From Streptomyces sp. GS7 (GTDB taxonomy: Bacteria > Actinomycetota > Actinomycetes > Streptomycetales > Streptomycetaceae), in contig NZ_CP047146.1 of NCBI RefSeq assembly GCF_009834125.1, forward strand, positions 6,255,501-6,319,500: a DNA stretch of 64,000 nucleotides, read 5' to 3'. The translations under genes and the position numbers were made by a program. The notes under the pieces are model-generated. The model was not told the origin of the DNA. It did no database searches and saw only the letters and a program-made list of their open reading frames with translations. Each line of letters begins with the position of its first letter. The stretch's first letter is position 1. Positions 17,957-27,173 of this stretch are shown here, one piece after another.

Positions 17957-20900
17957 GCGGCGCCGCCGACGCCAGTGCCGTGGTCGGCGGCCACGCCGTC
18001 GCCGGTCCCGATCGCCGGGTGCTCGTATCGGGCACCACACTCCGCTTCGGCCTGCTCGCCCTGCTGGTGGCGACCAGCAGCATCCAACTCCTCTGGCTGG
18101 CGGCGCCCCAGCCCCCCGTGCACGGCGCGGCCAACGCCACGTACACCTGCCTGTACGCCGTCGGCGAGAATCCGCCCCCGGGCCACTTCGCCTCCATCCG
18201 CATCGTGGCGAACGAGGCCCGCTGGCAGGCGTACAGCGCCTGTGTCCAGCGGTTCTCCGCCTCGCCGTGGCCGTGGGTGGTCGGCGGCACCGTCCTGGTG
18301 TTCGCCGCGGCCCTGCTCGTCCACTGGTGGACCCCGGCCTGGAAGATCCGGCGCGGCCGCCTCGTCCCGGTTCGGGACGGCAGCGAACTGGCCGGTGACG
18401 TGGCCGCGTTGGCGCGGCGCGCGGGGCTGGCCGGACGGGTCGCCTTCGTGATCCGGCCCGCGGCCGTCACGGCGAGCGGCGTCGCCTTCGGACGCTGGGG
18501 CCGTTCGACCGTCTGCCTGAACGCCGGACTCATCGCCCTCCGCCGGCAGGATCCGGCCGTCTTCCGCACCGTGGTGCTCCACGAATTGGCACATGTCCGC
18601 AACCGCGACGTCGACATCGCCTACGCCACCGAGGCGCTGTGGCGCGCCTTCGCGGTGCTGATACTGGTGCCGTACACCGTGCTGTGCCTGGTTCCGGCCC
18701 AACTGCTGGGCAGGCCGGCCAGCGCGGTGACGCTCTGGCAGCAGGAGTGGGACGTGGGGCTGCGCGGCCTGGTGCGGCCGGCCGTCCTCCTGGCGCTGGT
18801 CCTGCTCGCGCGGGCCGATGTGCTACGGACCCGCGAGCTGTACGCCGACCTCGACGCGGCCCGCTGGGGAGGGGAGCTGCCACACCCCGGAGCGGGGAGC
18901 CGGCCGGCGCGGGGCCCGCGTGCCGTACTGCGGAGTGCGGCGTCGCTGTGGCGCTCCCACCCGACGTGGGCCCAGCGGGCGAGCGCGCTGCACGACCCCG
19001 CCCCGTTGTTCGGCGCCCAGCCCGTCATGCTGTTCCTCAACGCGCTGGCCGCGATGGAGGTCGTGACGGCGCTGTACCCGCTGAGCAACGACACGACGGG
19101 GCAGGGCACATGGCGCTCCGCCCCTGCCTGGCTCGTCGCGGCCGTGATCACCGGCATCACCGGCGTCGCCCTGTGGCGGTCGGTGACGCACGCGGTGCTG
19201 ACCGGGCGGCACGGCCCGTCGGGGCTGCGCGCCGGTTGTTGGTTGGGCGCCGGGCTGGTGGCGGGCGAGTTGCTGACCTTCCGTTCGTCGGCGGACGGCT
19301 GGCTGCCGGCCCGGCCCTGGCTACTGTTGCTGTTGGTCGCGGCGGGCGCCGTACTGTGCTGGTGGGCGAGCCTCTGTGCCGAGTTGTGGCTGGTTCGCTG
19401 CCGGGGCCGGACACCGCGCTGGACGCTGCTGGGCGGACTTGCCGCGTTCCTGCTGGTCTTCGGTGCCTGGTTCACGTTGTGGAACCAGATCGGTTCGCTG
19501 TATCTGCTCGGCCTGTCCACGCTCGGCGACACCGCCGCACGCCTGGAGCACTCACTGGGCACCACCCCGGACAGTCTCGGCATCGGGCAACTCCATGCGA
19601 TCTTCCCGGTCTTCGACGTCGCCCTCCAGTTCGTCGCCAGCGCGCCCCTGGCGGCGCTCGGCGGTGCCGTGTTGTGGCTGTACCCCCTGCTTGCCTGGGC
19701 GCGCCGCCCTGTCACCGGCGTCCCGGCCTGGGTGCGTTCGGCCCTGGGCGGCGCGGCGGCGGTGGACGCCTGGCGTCCCGCCCCCGAACTCCCCCCTCTG
19801 CACCGGGTGTTGTCCCGAGGTGTGGTGGGCGGGGCACTCACCGTGTGCTCACTGACGGTCCTGGCCTGGTGGCTGCACCCGGACCATCCTCGGTCCGGCG
19901 GGGCGACGTGGGTCGTGGTCGTCTCCCTGTTGACGGCCTTCACCATCAGCGCCGCGGCCGCGTTGAATGCCGCCCTGGTGTACGGAGGCGCGCCCGCGCA
20001 CCGTCTGCCCGTCGCACTGGTCGCCGCGGGGATCAGCACCCTGGTCGGACTGTGCGGCGCGTTCGTGCTGCTCAGTACCGATGGGTGCGTACGGCAGCGG
20101 TCGCTGTTCGTCGAGAACTGCGGTTGGGCGACGGCCCCGGCGTGGGGGCTGGCCCACTCGATCATCGCCCCGCTCGTCCTGGGCATCGGCTTCTATCCCA
20201 CGCTGTTCGCGGCGTTGGCCGGCGCGGGACCGTGGCGTCGGTGGCTGGAGCCGTGGCGGGCCCGCAGGAAGGCGTCGGGAAGGCCGCCCGCCGCCACTCC
20301 CCACCTCCCCAACCCGCCTGCCGCCGCTGCCCATTTCCCCACTCCGCCGCCCGCCCCTCCCCCACCGACGCGAACAGTCGGCCGCGCTGCCGCTCACCTT
20401 CTCGGAAGTGGCGTGCTGTGCCTGCTGGGTGTGCTGGTGGCACGCGGCATCCTGCATGCCACTCGCCCCGACCACCCGCCGTTCTCCTGGATCCAGCACA
20501 CCCAGGAAGCCGCCGCGCTCGGCCTGCTGGTGCCCTTCCTCCTGGCGTGGTGGACGGCCACCCGCCGATACCGCCCGGCACCCGCCCTGGCCGTTGCCGC
20601 CGGTGGGCTGCTGCTCGGCCTCGCCGCGGCCTTCGTCCTCCAGGCAGCGGACGGCTGCGCCGGCATTCCCCACACCCTCACCCGCACCTGCCGATGGTCG
20701 CCCGGCACCAGCTGGTTCCTCACCAGCGCGGTCCTGCTCCCCACCCTCGTAGCGCTGGTCACCTGGGCACTGGCACTCGTCGGCCTGCTGCGCACCTGCC
20801 TGGTCGGGTGGCGACGGCGGCGCACGGGAAGGCCGGCTCCCGCCCCGCCCTCTGGCCAGATGTGGCGTCACCGCACGGCGATCGCGGCGCTCTGCGCGGT

Positions 20901-21444
20901 CTCGGTGACGGCGCTCGGCGGAATCTACCCGGCCTCCGATCCACCTACGTCCCAGAGCACCACGGCCCCAGCGCCCCTCCCCCCTGCGCTCTCCACCGCC
21001 GGCCCCAGCCCCGACGACGTGGACGTCGCTGTGTGGTGGGTGACCGTCGGCAGCCCGCTGCCCCATTCCCTCGACGCCGGCCGCGTGGGCGTGGTCGCCG
21101 CCCTGCGGGAGTTCGGCCGGCGGGTCGATCCGGCCTCGCTGAAGGCACTGGGCAGCGCCTGTGACCGGTGGGCCGCGGACGCCCGCCGCGCGCTCTCCGC
21201 CCGTCCCGCTCCGAATCCCCCGATGGCGAACGCCTGGCAACAAGCGGCCCGTTCGGCCCGGGACGGCGGAACCCTCTGCCGCCGAAGCGTCGACCATCTC
21301 GACACGAACGCCCTCCACACGGCCCTGGCCGACATGGTCCAGCAGGTCCGCCACACCGATACCTTCTACCGCCTGCTGGCGCCCTTCCTCCGGCGCATGA
21401 CCTGGACGTCCCCACCCGGAGACGAGCACGGGGGAAGCCATTAG
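17953..21444 (+). CDS. Large membrane-embedded M48-family zinc metalloprotease
   Basis: 1163 residues from ATG 17953 (overlapping the previous stop by 4 bp). The catalytic zinc site HELAH is near residue 210, followed by a conserved ELYADLDAAR near 297 that can supply the third ligand. There are well over a dozen hydrophobic segments in two blocks. A proline-rich linker lies around residues 775-805, and a soluble C-terminal part of about 150 residues follows the last membrane segment. Classical HtpX/Ste24 enzymes are near 300-450 residues, so the extra ~700 residues are unusual but recur in actinobacteria. Substrate unknown; membrane protein quality control or signal release is plausible. Confidence 0.82.
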   Translation: MSGAADASAVVGGHAVAGPDRRVLVSGTTLRFGLLALLVATSSIQLLWLAAPQPPVHGAANATYTCLYAVGENPPPGHFASIRIVANEARWQAYSACVQRFSASPWPWVVGGTVLVFAAALLVHWWTPAWKIRRGRLVPVRDGSELAGDVAALARRAGLAGRVAFVIRPAAVTASGVAFGRWGRSTVCLNAGLIALRRQDPAVFRTVVLHELAHVRNRDVDIAYATEALWRAFAVLILVPYTVLCLVPAQLLGRPASAVTLWQQEWDVGLRGLVRPAVLLALVLLARADVLRTRELYADLDAARWGGELPHPGAGSRPARGPRAVLRSAASLWRSHPTWAQRASALHDPAPLFGAQPVMLFLNALAAMEVVTALYPLSNDTTGQGTWRSAPAWLVAAVITGITGVALWRSVTHAVLTGRHGPSGLRAGCWLGAGLVAGELLTFRSSADGWLPARPWLLLLLVAAGAVLCWWASLCAELWLVRCRGRTPRWTLLGGLAAFLLVFGAWFTLWNQIGSLYLLGLSTLGDTAARLEHSLGTTPDSLGIGQLHAIFPVFDVALQFVASAPLAALGGAVLWLYPLLAWARRPVTGVPAWVRSALGGAAAVDAWRPAPELPPLHRVLSRGVVGGALTVCSLTVLAWWLHPDHPRSGGATWVVVVSLLTAFTISAAAALNAALVYGGAPAHRLPVALVAAGISTLVGLCGAFVLLSTDGCVRQRSLFVENCGWATAPAWGLAHSIIAPLVLGIGFYPTLFAALAGAGPWRRWLEPWRARRKASGRPPAATPHLPNPPAAAAHFPTPPPAPPPPTRTVGRAAAHLLGSGVLCLLGVLVARGILHATRPDHPPFSWIQHTQEAAALGLLVPFLLAWWTATRRYRPAPALAVAAGGLLLGLAAAFVLQAADGCAGIPHTLTRTCRWSPGTSWFLTSAVLLPTLVALVTWALALVGLLRTCLVGWRRRRTGRPAPAPPSGQMWRHRTAIAALCAVSVTALGGIYPASDPPTSQSTTAPAPLPPALSTAGPSPDDVDVAVWWVTVGSPLPHSLDAGRVGVVAALREFGRRVDPASLKALGSACDRWAADARRALSARPAPNPPMANAWQQAARSARDGGTLCRRSVDHLDTNALHTALADMVQQVRHTDTFYRLLAPFLRRMTWTSPPGDEHGGSH

Positions 21445-21767
21445 GCGTGGTTGAGCGAGCGGCACTCGCCGCGGGATGGGCGTGCCGGCAGCAGAACTCC
21501 GCCACGCAGCAGTCCGCTGCACGCACACGGTGGTACAGCCCGCTTGTTTCGCAGCATCGGGAGGTCACCCTGCCCGCACGTGAACATGAGCAGGTCACAA
21601 AGTCCCCTGTGACGGCAGCCATTGCCGCAGCGCGGCACATGGTCACCGAATTGCGGTCGGCGCATCGCACAGTACCGGGCCGTGCTCGACGGCGCCCCGA
21701 ACGCAAACGCAGCGCAACCGCCCGCCGTGCACTGTCCTCGACCTCAAGCTGACCCTCGATATGCCGA

Positions 21768-21799
21768 AGGGGGCTGCGACCGTGGAGTCACAGCCCCCT
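21768..21799. terminator. GC-rich hairpin between convergent genes
   Basis: AGGGGGCTG and CAGCCCCCT form 9-bp arms separated by a 14-nt loop. It sits between the plus-strand M48 operon and the minus-strand HNH-like gene, in a 590-bp stretch (21445-22035) that otherwise shows no convincing gene. Confidence 0.5.
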
Positions 21800-22035
21800 C
21801 AAGCATGCACATATGACGTGCGTCCGGGGCGAGTTGGAGCAACACCCCACGGGTCACGCCACTCACCGCCGAAGGGGAGCCGGCCCCGTCGTGGTCGCGT
21901 GACCGTGTCTGCGCACCTGACCAGGGCATGGCTCCCGACAATGCGTCATGCCCGTTCAGAGCACTGGAAGGGCCCAAGTCGTACCACTCGATGAAGTCGC
22001 CGGCCGCCCCCGCGAGCGCGTGCGGCGCGACAGGG

Positions 22036-22686
22036 TCAGGAGCCCTTGACCTTCGGCTTGTTCTTGCCGGAGTCCCAGGTCCATTGGGTGCCGGAGAACG
22101 GCGTGCGCTGGAGGTTGGTGCGGGCAACGGTGCCGAGGCTCGCGTACGCCTCCTCGGCGTAACCGGTCTTCTTGCGGTCCTTGGCGTACTGGTCGATCTT
22201 GCCGTTCACCGTTTGGAGCGTCGTGTACTGGGCGCCGCCGGCGCCGATGATGAAGCGGATGGCGGCGTCGAACTTGTCTCCGGGGTCGTCGGCGCGGTTC
22301 TTGGGGCCGGTGAAGAGGTTGCCGGGCAGCCAGATGTAGACCTGGGCGAAGTTGTCCCAACCGGCGGGCCGGGCGGCACCGGCCTGGTGGGTGATGGTCT
22401 TGTTCTTGATGCCGGTGGCGAGGTCCTTGACGTGCTGACGGTCTGCGGGCACGAGCGTGGTCCCGTACTTGTCGACGTTCTGGATGATCGCGTTGAGCAC
22501 CGGGGTCGCGGCGGTCAGGACCTTGTCTTCCAGGACCGCGTTCCACAGCCAGATCAGCCCGACTCGGGGGCTCTTGGGCACGATGTGGTGGTACATGAGC
22601 TCGACCTGATGGCCGGAGACCGTCCCGTTCCCCGGTGCCGGGTAGGGGTGGGAAAGCTCCTGCAGGGCAAGGTTGTAGGCAGGCAT
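22036..22686 (-). CDS. HNH-like (HHIVP motif) protein, possible orphan nuclease
   Basis: 216 residues from ATG 22686; the frame is open upstream, but the extension has random composition and GAGGAG sits 11 nt before this ATG. Residues about 27-40 read QVELMYHHIVPKSP, the start of a His-Me finger/HNH or AHH-type nuclease motif. LFTGPKNRADDPGDKFD lies about 100 residues later. The spacing is longer than in standard HNH domains, so the nuclease assignment is tentative. No signal peptide, and no immunity or restriction partner adjacent. Confidence 0.6.
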   Translation of the reverse strand: MPAYNLALQELSHPYPAPGNGTVSGHQVELMYHHIVPKSPRVGLIWLWNAVLEDKVLTAATPVLNAIIQNVDKYGTTLVPADRQHVKDLATGIKNKTITHQAGAARPAGWDNFAQVYIWLPGNLFTGPKNRADDPGDKFDAAIRFIIGAGGAQYTTLQTVNGKIDQYAKDRKKTGYAEEAYASLGTVARTNLQRTPFSGTQWTWDSGKNKPKVKGS

Positions 22687-23167
22687 GGCCGTCGGCGCTC
22701 CTCGTCTCGTCCGCGGTGCGGGACCGGAGAGGCGATGCTGCCAAGGAGTCCGTCCCGGCGAACAGAGGGCGGAAGGGTTTCCGGACACCGGGATGCTCGT
22801 GCGCCTCCTCGCAGGGCGTATGAGCACGGCACGTCGGTGGATCGAAGCTGAGGCCCGGTGAGCGGAGCCTCCTGCGCCGAGGTCGGGCAGCGACTCAAGA
22901 CGACCGGCCAAGCCGCCTGGGGTGGTGGGAGAAGGACGCCCGATGCGGACGCCGCTCAGCTGGCGAACGCGACCGTGATCCCGCTCGGCGAGGTGGACAA
23001 GGACCGGCCACAGCCAGGCACGTGCGGCCGACCGTGGAGGGACTGGAACCGCACGCACCTGCCGGTGATGCGCGGGGAACGGCAACGGGATGCCCCGCGA
23101 TTGATCTCGGGGCGTGCTGGTCAGGGGGTTCGGCGGGCTGGTGGTTCAGCAATCGCTGGTCGGCCCG
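22687..23167. other. Gap between two minus-strand genes
   Basis: Several frames are open by GC bias, but none has a recognisable domain or good start. I see no terminator hairpin or RNA gene. Confidence 0.4.
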
Positions 23168-23827
23168 TTACTCGTACCGGTACTTCAGCGAATCCGCCTC
23201 CGCCTGCTCGATGTCAGCGATCGTCAGCTCCGGCATCCGCAGCTGGGCCAACGTCACCTCGGCCGAGGTCGGCTGGGCGTCCGCCGGCAGCCACTGCTCC
23301 GGCTTCCAGGACCCGCTGCGCAGCAGCGACTTGGGGCAGTGCGGGTAGACCTCCTCGATCCCCAGCACCAGCGCACTGGCCGGCGGCTTGCCCACGGCGG
23401 TCAGCTGTGACAGCAGTTCCGGGCGGGTGGAGACGCAGGCTCGGCCGTTCACCCTGAGCGTCGTGGTGCGCCCCGGGATGACGAACAGCAGCCCGGCCCG
23501 TCCGGTGGAGACGACGTTCTGCAGGGTGTCCAGACGCTTGTTTCCGGTCGCGTCCGGTATCGCCACCGTCCGTGCGTCCAGGACGGCGACGAACCCGGCG
23601 GGGCCGCCGCGCGGGGAAACGTCACAGTTGCCCTCAGCGTCCGCGCTGGCGACCAGGACCAGCGATGAGCAGCCGATCAACTGCCGTGTCTGTACGGTGA
23701 GTTCGGTCATCTGTTTGCGCACGGCCGCGTCGCTGGGGAGTTCGTAGGCCCGGCGCAGCGCCTCCTGGTCGGGCACGGCGTCGAGGCGGAGCGAATCGAA
23801 GGCACTGCCGGCAAGGGGTGTCGTCAT
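23168..23827 (-). CDS. Pyridoxamine 5'-phosphate oxidase family FMN-binding protein
   Basis: 219 residues from ATG 23827. The split-barrel flavin fold is indicated by LVLVASADAEGNCDVSPRGG (strand, turn and FMN-phosphate-contacting Ser/Arg), VAIPDATGNKRLDTLQNVV, VGLLFVIPG-type strand and TLRVNGRACVS. The pattern resembles the MSMEG_1061 group of PPOX proteins, whose substrates are unknown, rather than true PdxH. The C-terminus (PHCPKSLLRSGSW) is also typical of that group. It is transcribed alone. Confidence 0.85.
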   Translation of the reverse strand: MTTPLAGSAFDSLRLDAVPDQEALRRAYELPSDAAVRKQMTELTVQTRQLIGCSSLVLVASADAEGNCDVSPRGGPAGFVAVLDARTVAIPDATGNKRLDTLQNVVSTGRAGLLFVIPGRTTTLRVNGRACVSTRPELLSQLTAVGKPPASALVLGIEEVYPHCPKSLLRSGSWKPEQWLPADAQPTSAEVTLAQLRMPELTIADIEQAEADSLKYRYE

Positions 23828-24110
23828 GCCCCGACCCTAATGACCTGTGATTGATCTTGGTCGGTGAGTGCGGGCACATAGAGACACCCGCGCGAGTTGT
23901 CTGGTGCGTGAAGATCAAACAGGCTCGCGCGGCCATGTCCCGTCCCGCCTTCTGCGGGCTGTCGCGCCGACGTCTGGGCGAGTTGGTCGCAGAACTCGCC
24001 CCGCGTTGGGTGGCACGCCGTGAGTCCGGGCGCCATGAGCGACGTGGGGGCGACGGTCGGCGGGAGGCCGGGGCCGGGCCTCTGGGGTGAGCATGTGGCA
24101 CCCCGTGTTG

Positions 24111-24168
24111 CACGGCTGCCGTGCTCCCGGCGGGGGTGTCACTGGCGGCCGGGAGCACGGCAGCCGTG
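24111..24168. terminator. Very long perfect hairpin
   Basis: Perfect 21-bp arms (24111-24131 and 24148-24168; left arm begins CACGGCTGCCGTGC) around a 16-nt loop. It is about 170 bp downstream of the SnoaL-like gene (minus strand) and 280 bp upstream of the PPOX start, so termination of the SnoaL-like transcript is the simplest role. The arms are longer than needed for a terminator. Confidence 0.6.
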
Positions 24169-24341
24169 ATGGTGGGAACCGAAGAAACCCGGCTTCCTGC
24201 ACGGAAACAGCGCCTCGGGCAGGTCGCCGGCCGCGGTCGGCATCCGTGACCGGTTCGGCCGCGGCGGCCTGGCCCTGGTCGGCCGGGACTACCTCCGACC
24301 AGGTCCAGGCCGCGTTCGCTACCGGACGGTGAGCGGCGAGG

Positions 24342-24734
24342 TCAGCGGGCGCTGCCGATGTTGCGGTCCGCTTCGGAGCCCTGGAGCATCAGGGTGGTCT
24401 CCTCTATGCGGCTGAAGCGGCCGTCGGATGCCAGGTCTGCGAACACGTAGACCTCGGTGAGCACGGTCGAGCCGTCCTTCTTCGTGATGTTGACCGTGTG
24501 GCGGTCGGCGTACTTGGTGCCGTCGTAGAGCTCGTCGTGGACCTCGACAGAGCCTTCGGCGACGAGCGTACGCACGTGGGCGATGTGCTCGATGAAGCCC
24601 GCGCGGTCGGCCCACTGCCCGTCCGTGCGCTGCCGGTAGCCGGGGGCGAAGTGGCGGTCGGCGGCTTCTTCGACGGTGATGTCGGTGTTGAAGATCAGGT
24701 CGGTGAGGGCGGCGGCGACGCCAGTGGGGTTCAT
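24342..24734 (-). CDS. SnoaL-like/NTF2-fold protein
   Basis: 130 residues from ATG 24734, with AAAGGA 8 nt upstream. The cone-shaped NTF2-like family is indicated by ADRHFAPGYRQRTDG (conserved Y-x-Q/R), ADRAGFIEHIAHVR, VEVHDELYDGTKYADRHTVNI and a terminal FSRIEETTLML. Such proteins are small cyclases, isomerases or ligand binders. The gene diverges from a MarR regulator, with two identical-architecture palindromes between them, so it is probably the regulator's target. Confidence 0.8.
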   Translation of the reverse strand: MNPTGVAAALTDLIFNTDITVEEAADRHFAPGYRQRTDGQWADRAGFIEHIAHVRTLVAEGSVEVHDELYDGTKYADRHTVNITKKDGSTVLTEVYVFADLASDGRFSRIEETTLMLQGSEADRNIGSAR

Positions 24735-24768
24735 GGGGGATTCCTTTCACGGTGAACACCGGGTAAGT

Positions 24769-24826
24769 GCGTGCGCTGCGCACGCTTCTCTTTGACTGTA
24801 GCACCGGATGCGTGCGCAGCGCACGC
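24769..24826. promoter_or_regulatory. Twin 17-bp palindromic operators between SnoaL-like and marR-type genes
   Basis: Two perfect copies of GCGTGCGC-N-GCGCACGC lie at 24769-24785 (centre T) and 24810-24826 (centre A), 41 bp centre to centre (about four helical turns), one near each divergent start. This is the expected arrangement for autoregulation by the adjacent MarR-family protein. Confidence 0.8.
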
Positions 24827-24838
24827 TATTGTGGGGGT

Positions 24839-25282
24839 ATGGAGAACGAGGTAGGACATGAGATCGCCGATGCGCTGGGCATCCTGCTCAAACGCACCAC
24901 CCGCGCCCAGCTGCACAAGCACCTGACCGAGGGCATGGGGGAGGCAGTGGACGAGCTGACCTACCCGATCCTCAGCGCACTGGCCAGGACCGGCCCCCGC
25001 AGTGCCGCCGACCTGGCTCCGGACGCCGGACTCGACCGCTCCGGCGTCACCCGCCGCGCCTCCCGCCTGGAGGCTGCCGGACTCATCCGCCGCGAACCGG
25101 ACCCCACCGACCGTCGCGCATCCCTGCTGGTCCTCACCGACGAGGGAGAACACGCCGTGGCCGAACTGCGCGAGCGCCTGGCCGCCCACATCGCGGCGAG
25201 TCTCAACTCCTGGCCCCCCGGGGACGCCCGGACCTTCGCCCGTCACCTCCGCCGCTTCATCACCGAAGGCCCCTTCGTATAG
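24839..25282 (+). CDS. MarR-family transcriptional regulator
   Basis: 147 residues from ATG 24839; TGGGGG precedes it. The winged HTH is clear: SAADLAPDAGLDRSGVTRRASRLEAAGLI followed by the wing RREPDPTDRRASLLVLTDEG. The flanking dimerisation helices are present and length is normal. Divergent from the SnoaL-like gene, with the second palindrome ending 12 bp before its start, which fits autorepression. An inducer cannot be guessed. Confidence 0.92.
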   Translation: MENEVGHEIADALGILLKRTTRAQLHKHLTEGMGEAVDELTYPILSALARTGPRSAADLAPDAGLDRSGVTRRASRLEAAGLIRREPDPTDRRASLLVLTDEGEHAVAELRERLAAHIAASLNSWPPGDARTFARHLRRFITEGPFV

Positions 25283-25339
25283 CCGCCTCACACCACCGGG
25301 CGGTCGCCGTCCAGTTGAGGCGCCGGCTCGATTCCGGCG

Positions 25340-25587
25340 TCGCAGCTCAACGCCCGCGGCGTGGTCACCGTCGTGGGCGCCGCGCACGCTCCCGGCATGC
25401 CGGCGGCCGACATCGGCGGTGCCGACTTCCGGCTCGGAAGCCTGCACAAGTGGGCCTTCGCACCGCGCGCGGCCGCGGTGCCGGCGGTCGGCCAGGAGTG
25501 GCTTCCCCGCGTCCGCCCACTCACCGTCTCCTGGGAGCACAGGCGGGCTTCCCCGCCAGCGTCGAATGGCGTAGGACTTGCGACTAG
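25340..25587 (+). pseudogene. Class V aminotransferase fragment (isopenicillin-N-epimerase-like)
   Basis: The frame gives VVTVVGAAHAPGMPAADIGG, ADFRLGSLHKWAFAPRAAA and RVRPLTVSW, then in a different frame AGFPASVEWRRTCD and stop. This matches the PLP-lysine region of class V aminotransferases (Asp/His before APGM, PLP Lys in the HKW motif). Only about 80 of about 400 residues survive, with a frameshift near 25545. Confidence 0.7.
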
Positions 25588-27056
25588 CGGCACAGGGTGC
25601 GCAGGGCGGTGAGGCAGTCCGCGGCCCGGCGCTGCGGGTCGGCGTCGGTGCTGGCCCAGGCGATCCGGGCGTCGGGCCGGATCAGGACGGCGGTGACGTC
25701 CCGCCAGATCGGGGCCGCAGCTTCGGTGTTGACGGTGGCCGCCCGCTGTTCGAGATCACTCGCGGGGCACGGCGTCCGCGTCCCGCCGAGGTCCAGCAGC
25801 AATGGCCGGCCGTGGTGCATCAAGGAGTGGGCGGTGGGTGCCTGTGCCGTGTCCAGGGCGAGGCCGGCCAGGCGGGTGCCGTTCAGCGGGTGCGCGCCGG
25901 GTGGGGTGTCGGCGGGGAGCGGGTCGTCGAAGCCGGCGATCCGGCGGGCCCACTGGCGGTTGGTCTCCGGTTCGGCCAGCGCGGCGGACCACACCTCGCG
26001 CAGCGCGATCTGCTCCGGGCCCGCAGCGGCGAACAGGGCTAGCTGCGCGCGGGTGTTGTCGATGACGGCGCGGCCGGCCGGCCGACGCTCCGTGTCGTAG
26101 CTGTCGAGCAGTCCGTCGGGCGCCCGGCTCTGGAGGGTTGCGGCGAGCTTCCAGCCCAGGTTGGTGGCGTCCTGGATGCCGAGGTTCATGCCCTGGCCAC
26201 CGGCCGGGAAGAACATGTGCGCCGCGTCCCCGGCCAGCAGCACCCGTCCGGCTCGGTACCGTGCGGCCTGGCGGGTGGCATTGCCGTAGCGCGACAGCCA
26301 CCGGGGGTTGCGGATACCCAGGTCCCGTCCGAGCAGTGTGCGGGTCTGCTCGCGCACCTCCTCCAGGGTCAGCGGTTCACCGGTGCCGTGGTGCATGGTG
26401 GCCGTGGACAGGCCCGCCAGCCGGTGGACGCCGTCGCCGATCGGGGCCGCCAGGAACGAACCGGCCGGCCCGGTGGCGGCGAGCGGCGCGGTGGGCGGAT
26501 CGTCGAGTTCGACGTCGGCGAGCCACCCGGTCAGCGTGGTGTCCTGACCGGGGAAGTCGATGCCGGCCGCCTGGCGCACCGCGCTGCGGGTGCCGTCGCA
26601 GCCCACCACCCAGCGGGCCCGCACGGTCCGGTGGGTGCCGCCGGCCCGGATCACCACCTCGACGGCGTCCGGCCCCTGGGTGAGCGAGACGACCTCCTCC
26701 CCGCGCAGCACCCGGGCACCCACGGCAACCGCGTGCTCCTCCAGGAGCTGTTCGGTGACGGACTGACCGAGCGCCAGCATGTACGGGTGCACCGCTCCGA
26801 CCGTGGAGAAGTCCAGCCGGGTGGTCGCCGCCCCGAAGTGGCCGGTCGGCACGGGGGTGCCCCGTTCGATGAACCGCTCCGCGAGTCCGCGGGTGGCGAA
26901 GGTGTCCAGCGTGCCGGCCTGCATGCCGACCGCGCGCGACCGTCCGTCCGGTGCCGCCCGGCGTTCCACGACGGTCACCTCCACCCCGCGCAGGCGCAAC
27001 TCCGCGGCGAGCCAGAGCCCCACCGGGCCGGCCCCGGCGATGAGCACGTCGAGCAT
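25584..27056 (-). CDS. FAD-dependent aromatic hydroxylase (PgaE/TetX-like)
   Basis: 490 residues from ATG 27056 (GGGAG 8 nt upstream; a GTG 9 nt earlier is weaker). FAD-binding GxGxxG is in GAGPVGLWLAAEL near residue 10; the DG motif is VVGCDGTRSAVR near 160; the GD motif is VLLAGDAAHMFFPAGGQGMN near 275. A thioredoxin-like C-terminal domain follows, as in polyketide and rifampicin/tetracycline hydroxylases. It uses NAD(P)H and O2 to hydroxylate aromatic substrates. Divergent from a TetR gene with shared operators, so a drug- or phenol-inducible detoxification gene is likely. Its end overlaps the aminotransferase remnant. Confidence 0.9.
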   Translation of the reverse strand: MLDVLIAGAGPVGLWLAAELRLRGVEVTVVERRAAPDGRSRAVGMQAGTLDTFATRGLAERFIERGTPVPTGHFGAATTRLDFSTVGAVHPYMLALGQSVTEQLLEEHAVAVGARVLRGEEVVSLTQGPDAVEVVIRAGGTHRTVRARWVVGCDGTRSAVRQAAGIDFPGQDTTLTGWLADVELDDPPTAPLAATGPAGSFLAAPIGDGVHRLAGLSTATMHHGTGEPLTLEEVREQTRTLLGRDLGIRNPRWLSRYGNATRQAARYRAGRVLLAGDAAHMFFPAGGQGMNLGIQDATNLGWKLAATLQSRAPDGLLDSYDTERRPAGRAVIDNTRAQLALFAAAGPEQIALREVWSAALAEPETNRQWARRIAGFDDPLPADTPPGAHPLNGTRLAGLALDTAQAPTAHSLMHHGRPLLLDLGGTRTPCPASDLEQRAATVNTEAAAPIWRDVTAVLIRPDARIAWASTDADPQRRAADCLTALRTLCR

Positions 27057-27084
27057 GACAACCACTCCCTCTCACTCTTATCCG

Positions 27085-27139
27085 TTGGACAAGAGTGAGC
27101 ATGCCCTAGAATTGTCCATTGGACAACAGGGTTGGACAA
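27085..27139. promoter_or_regulatory. TetR operator region: palindrome plus two half-sites
   Basis: TTGTCCA-T-TGGACAA is a perfect palindrome at 27112-27126. TTGGACAA also occurs at 27085-27092 and 27132-27139, so three copies in the same orientation lie between the divergent monooxygenase and TetR genes. Binding here could repress both promoters. Confidence 0.75.
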
Positions 27140-27173
27140 CAGGGTGCGGAAGCCGACCGGAGAGGCGCATCGG

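Noticed and set aside
21950..22030. Minus-strand peptide GAAGDFIEWYDLG resembling the N-terminus of MHS-family transporters
   Set aside because: Fewer than 20 residues with nothing matching on either side; too short to call a pseudogene.
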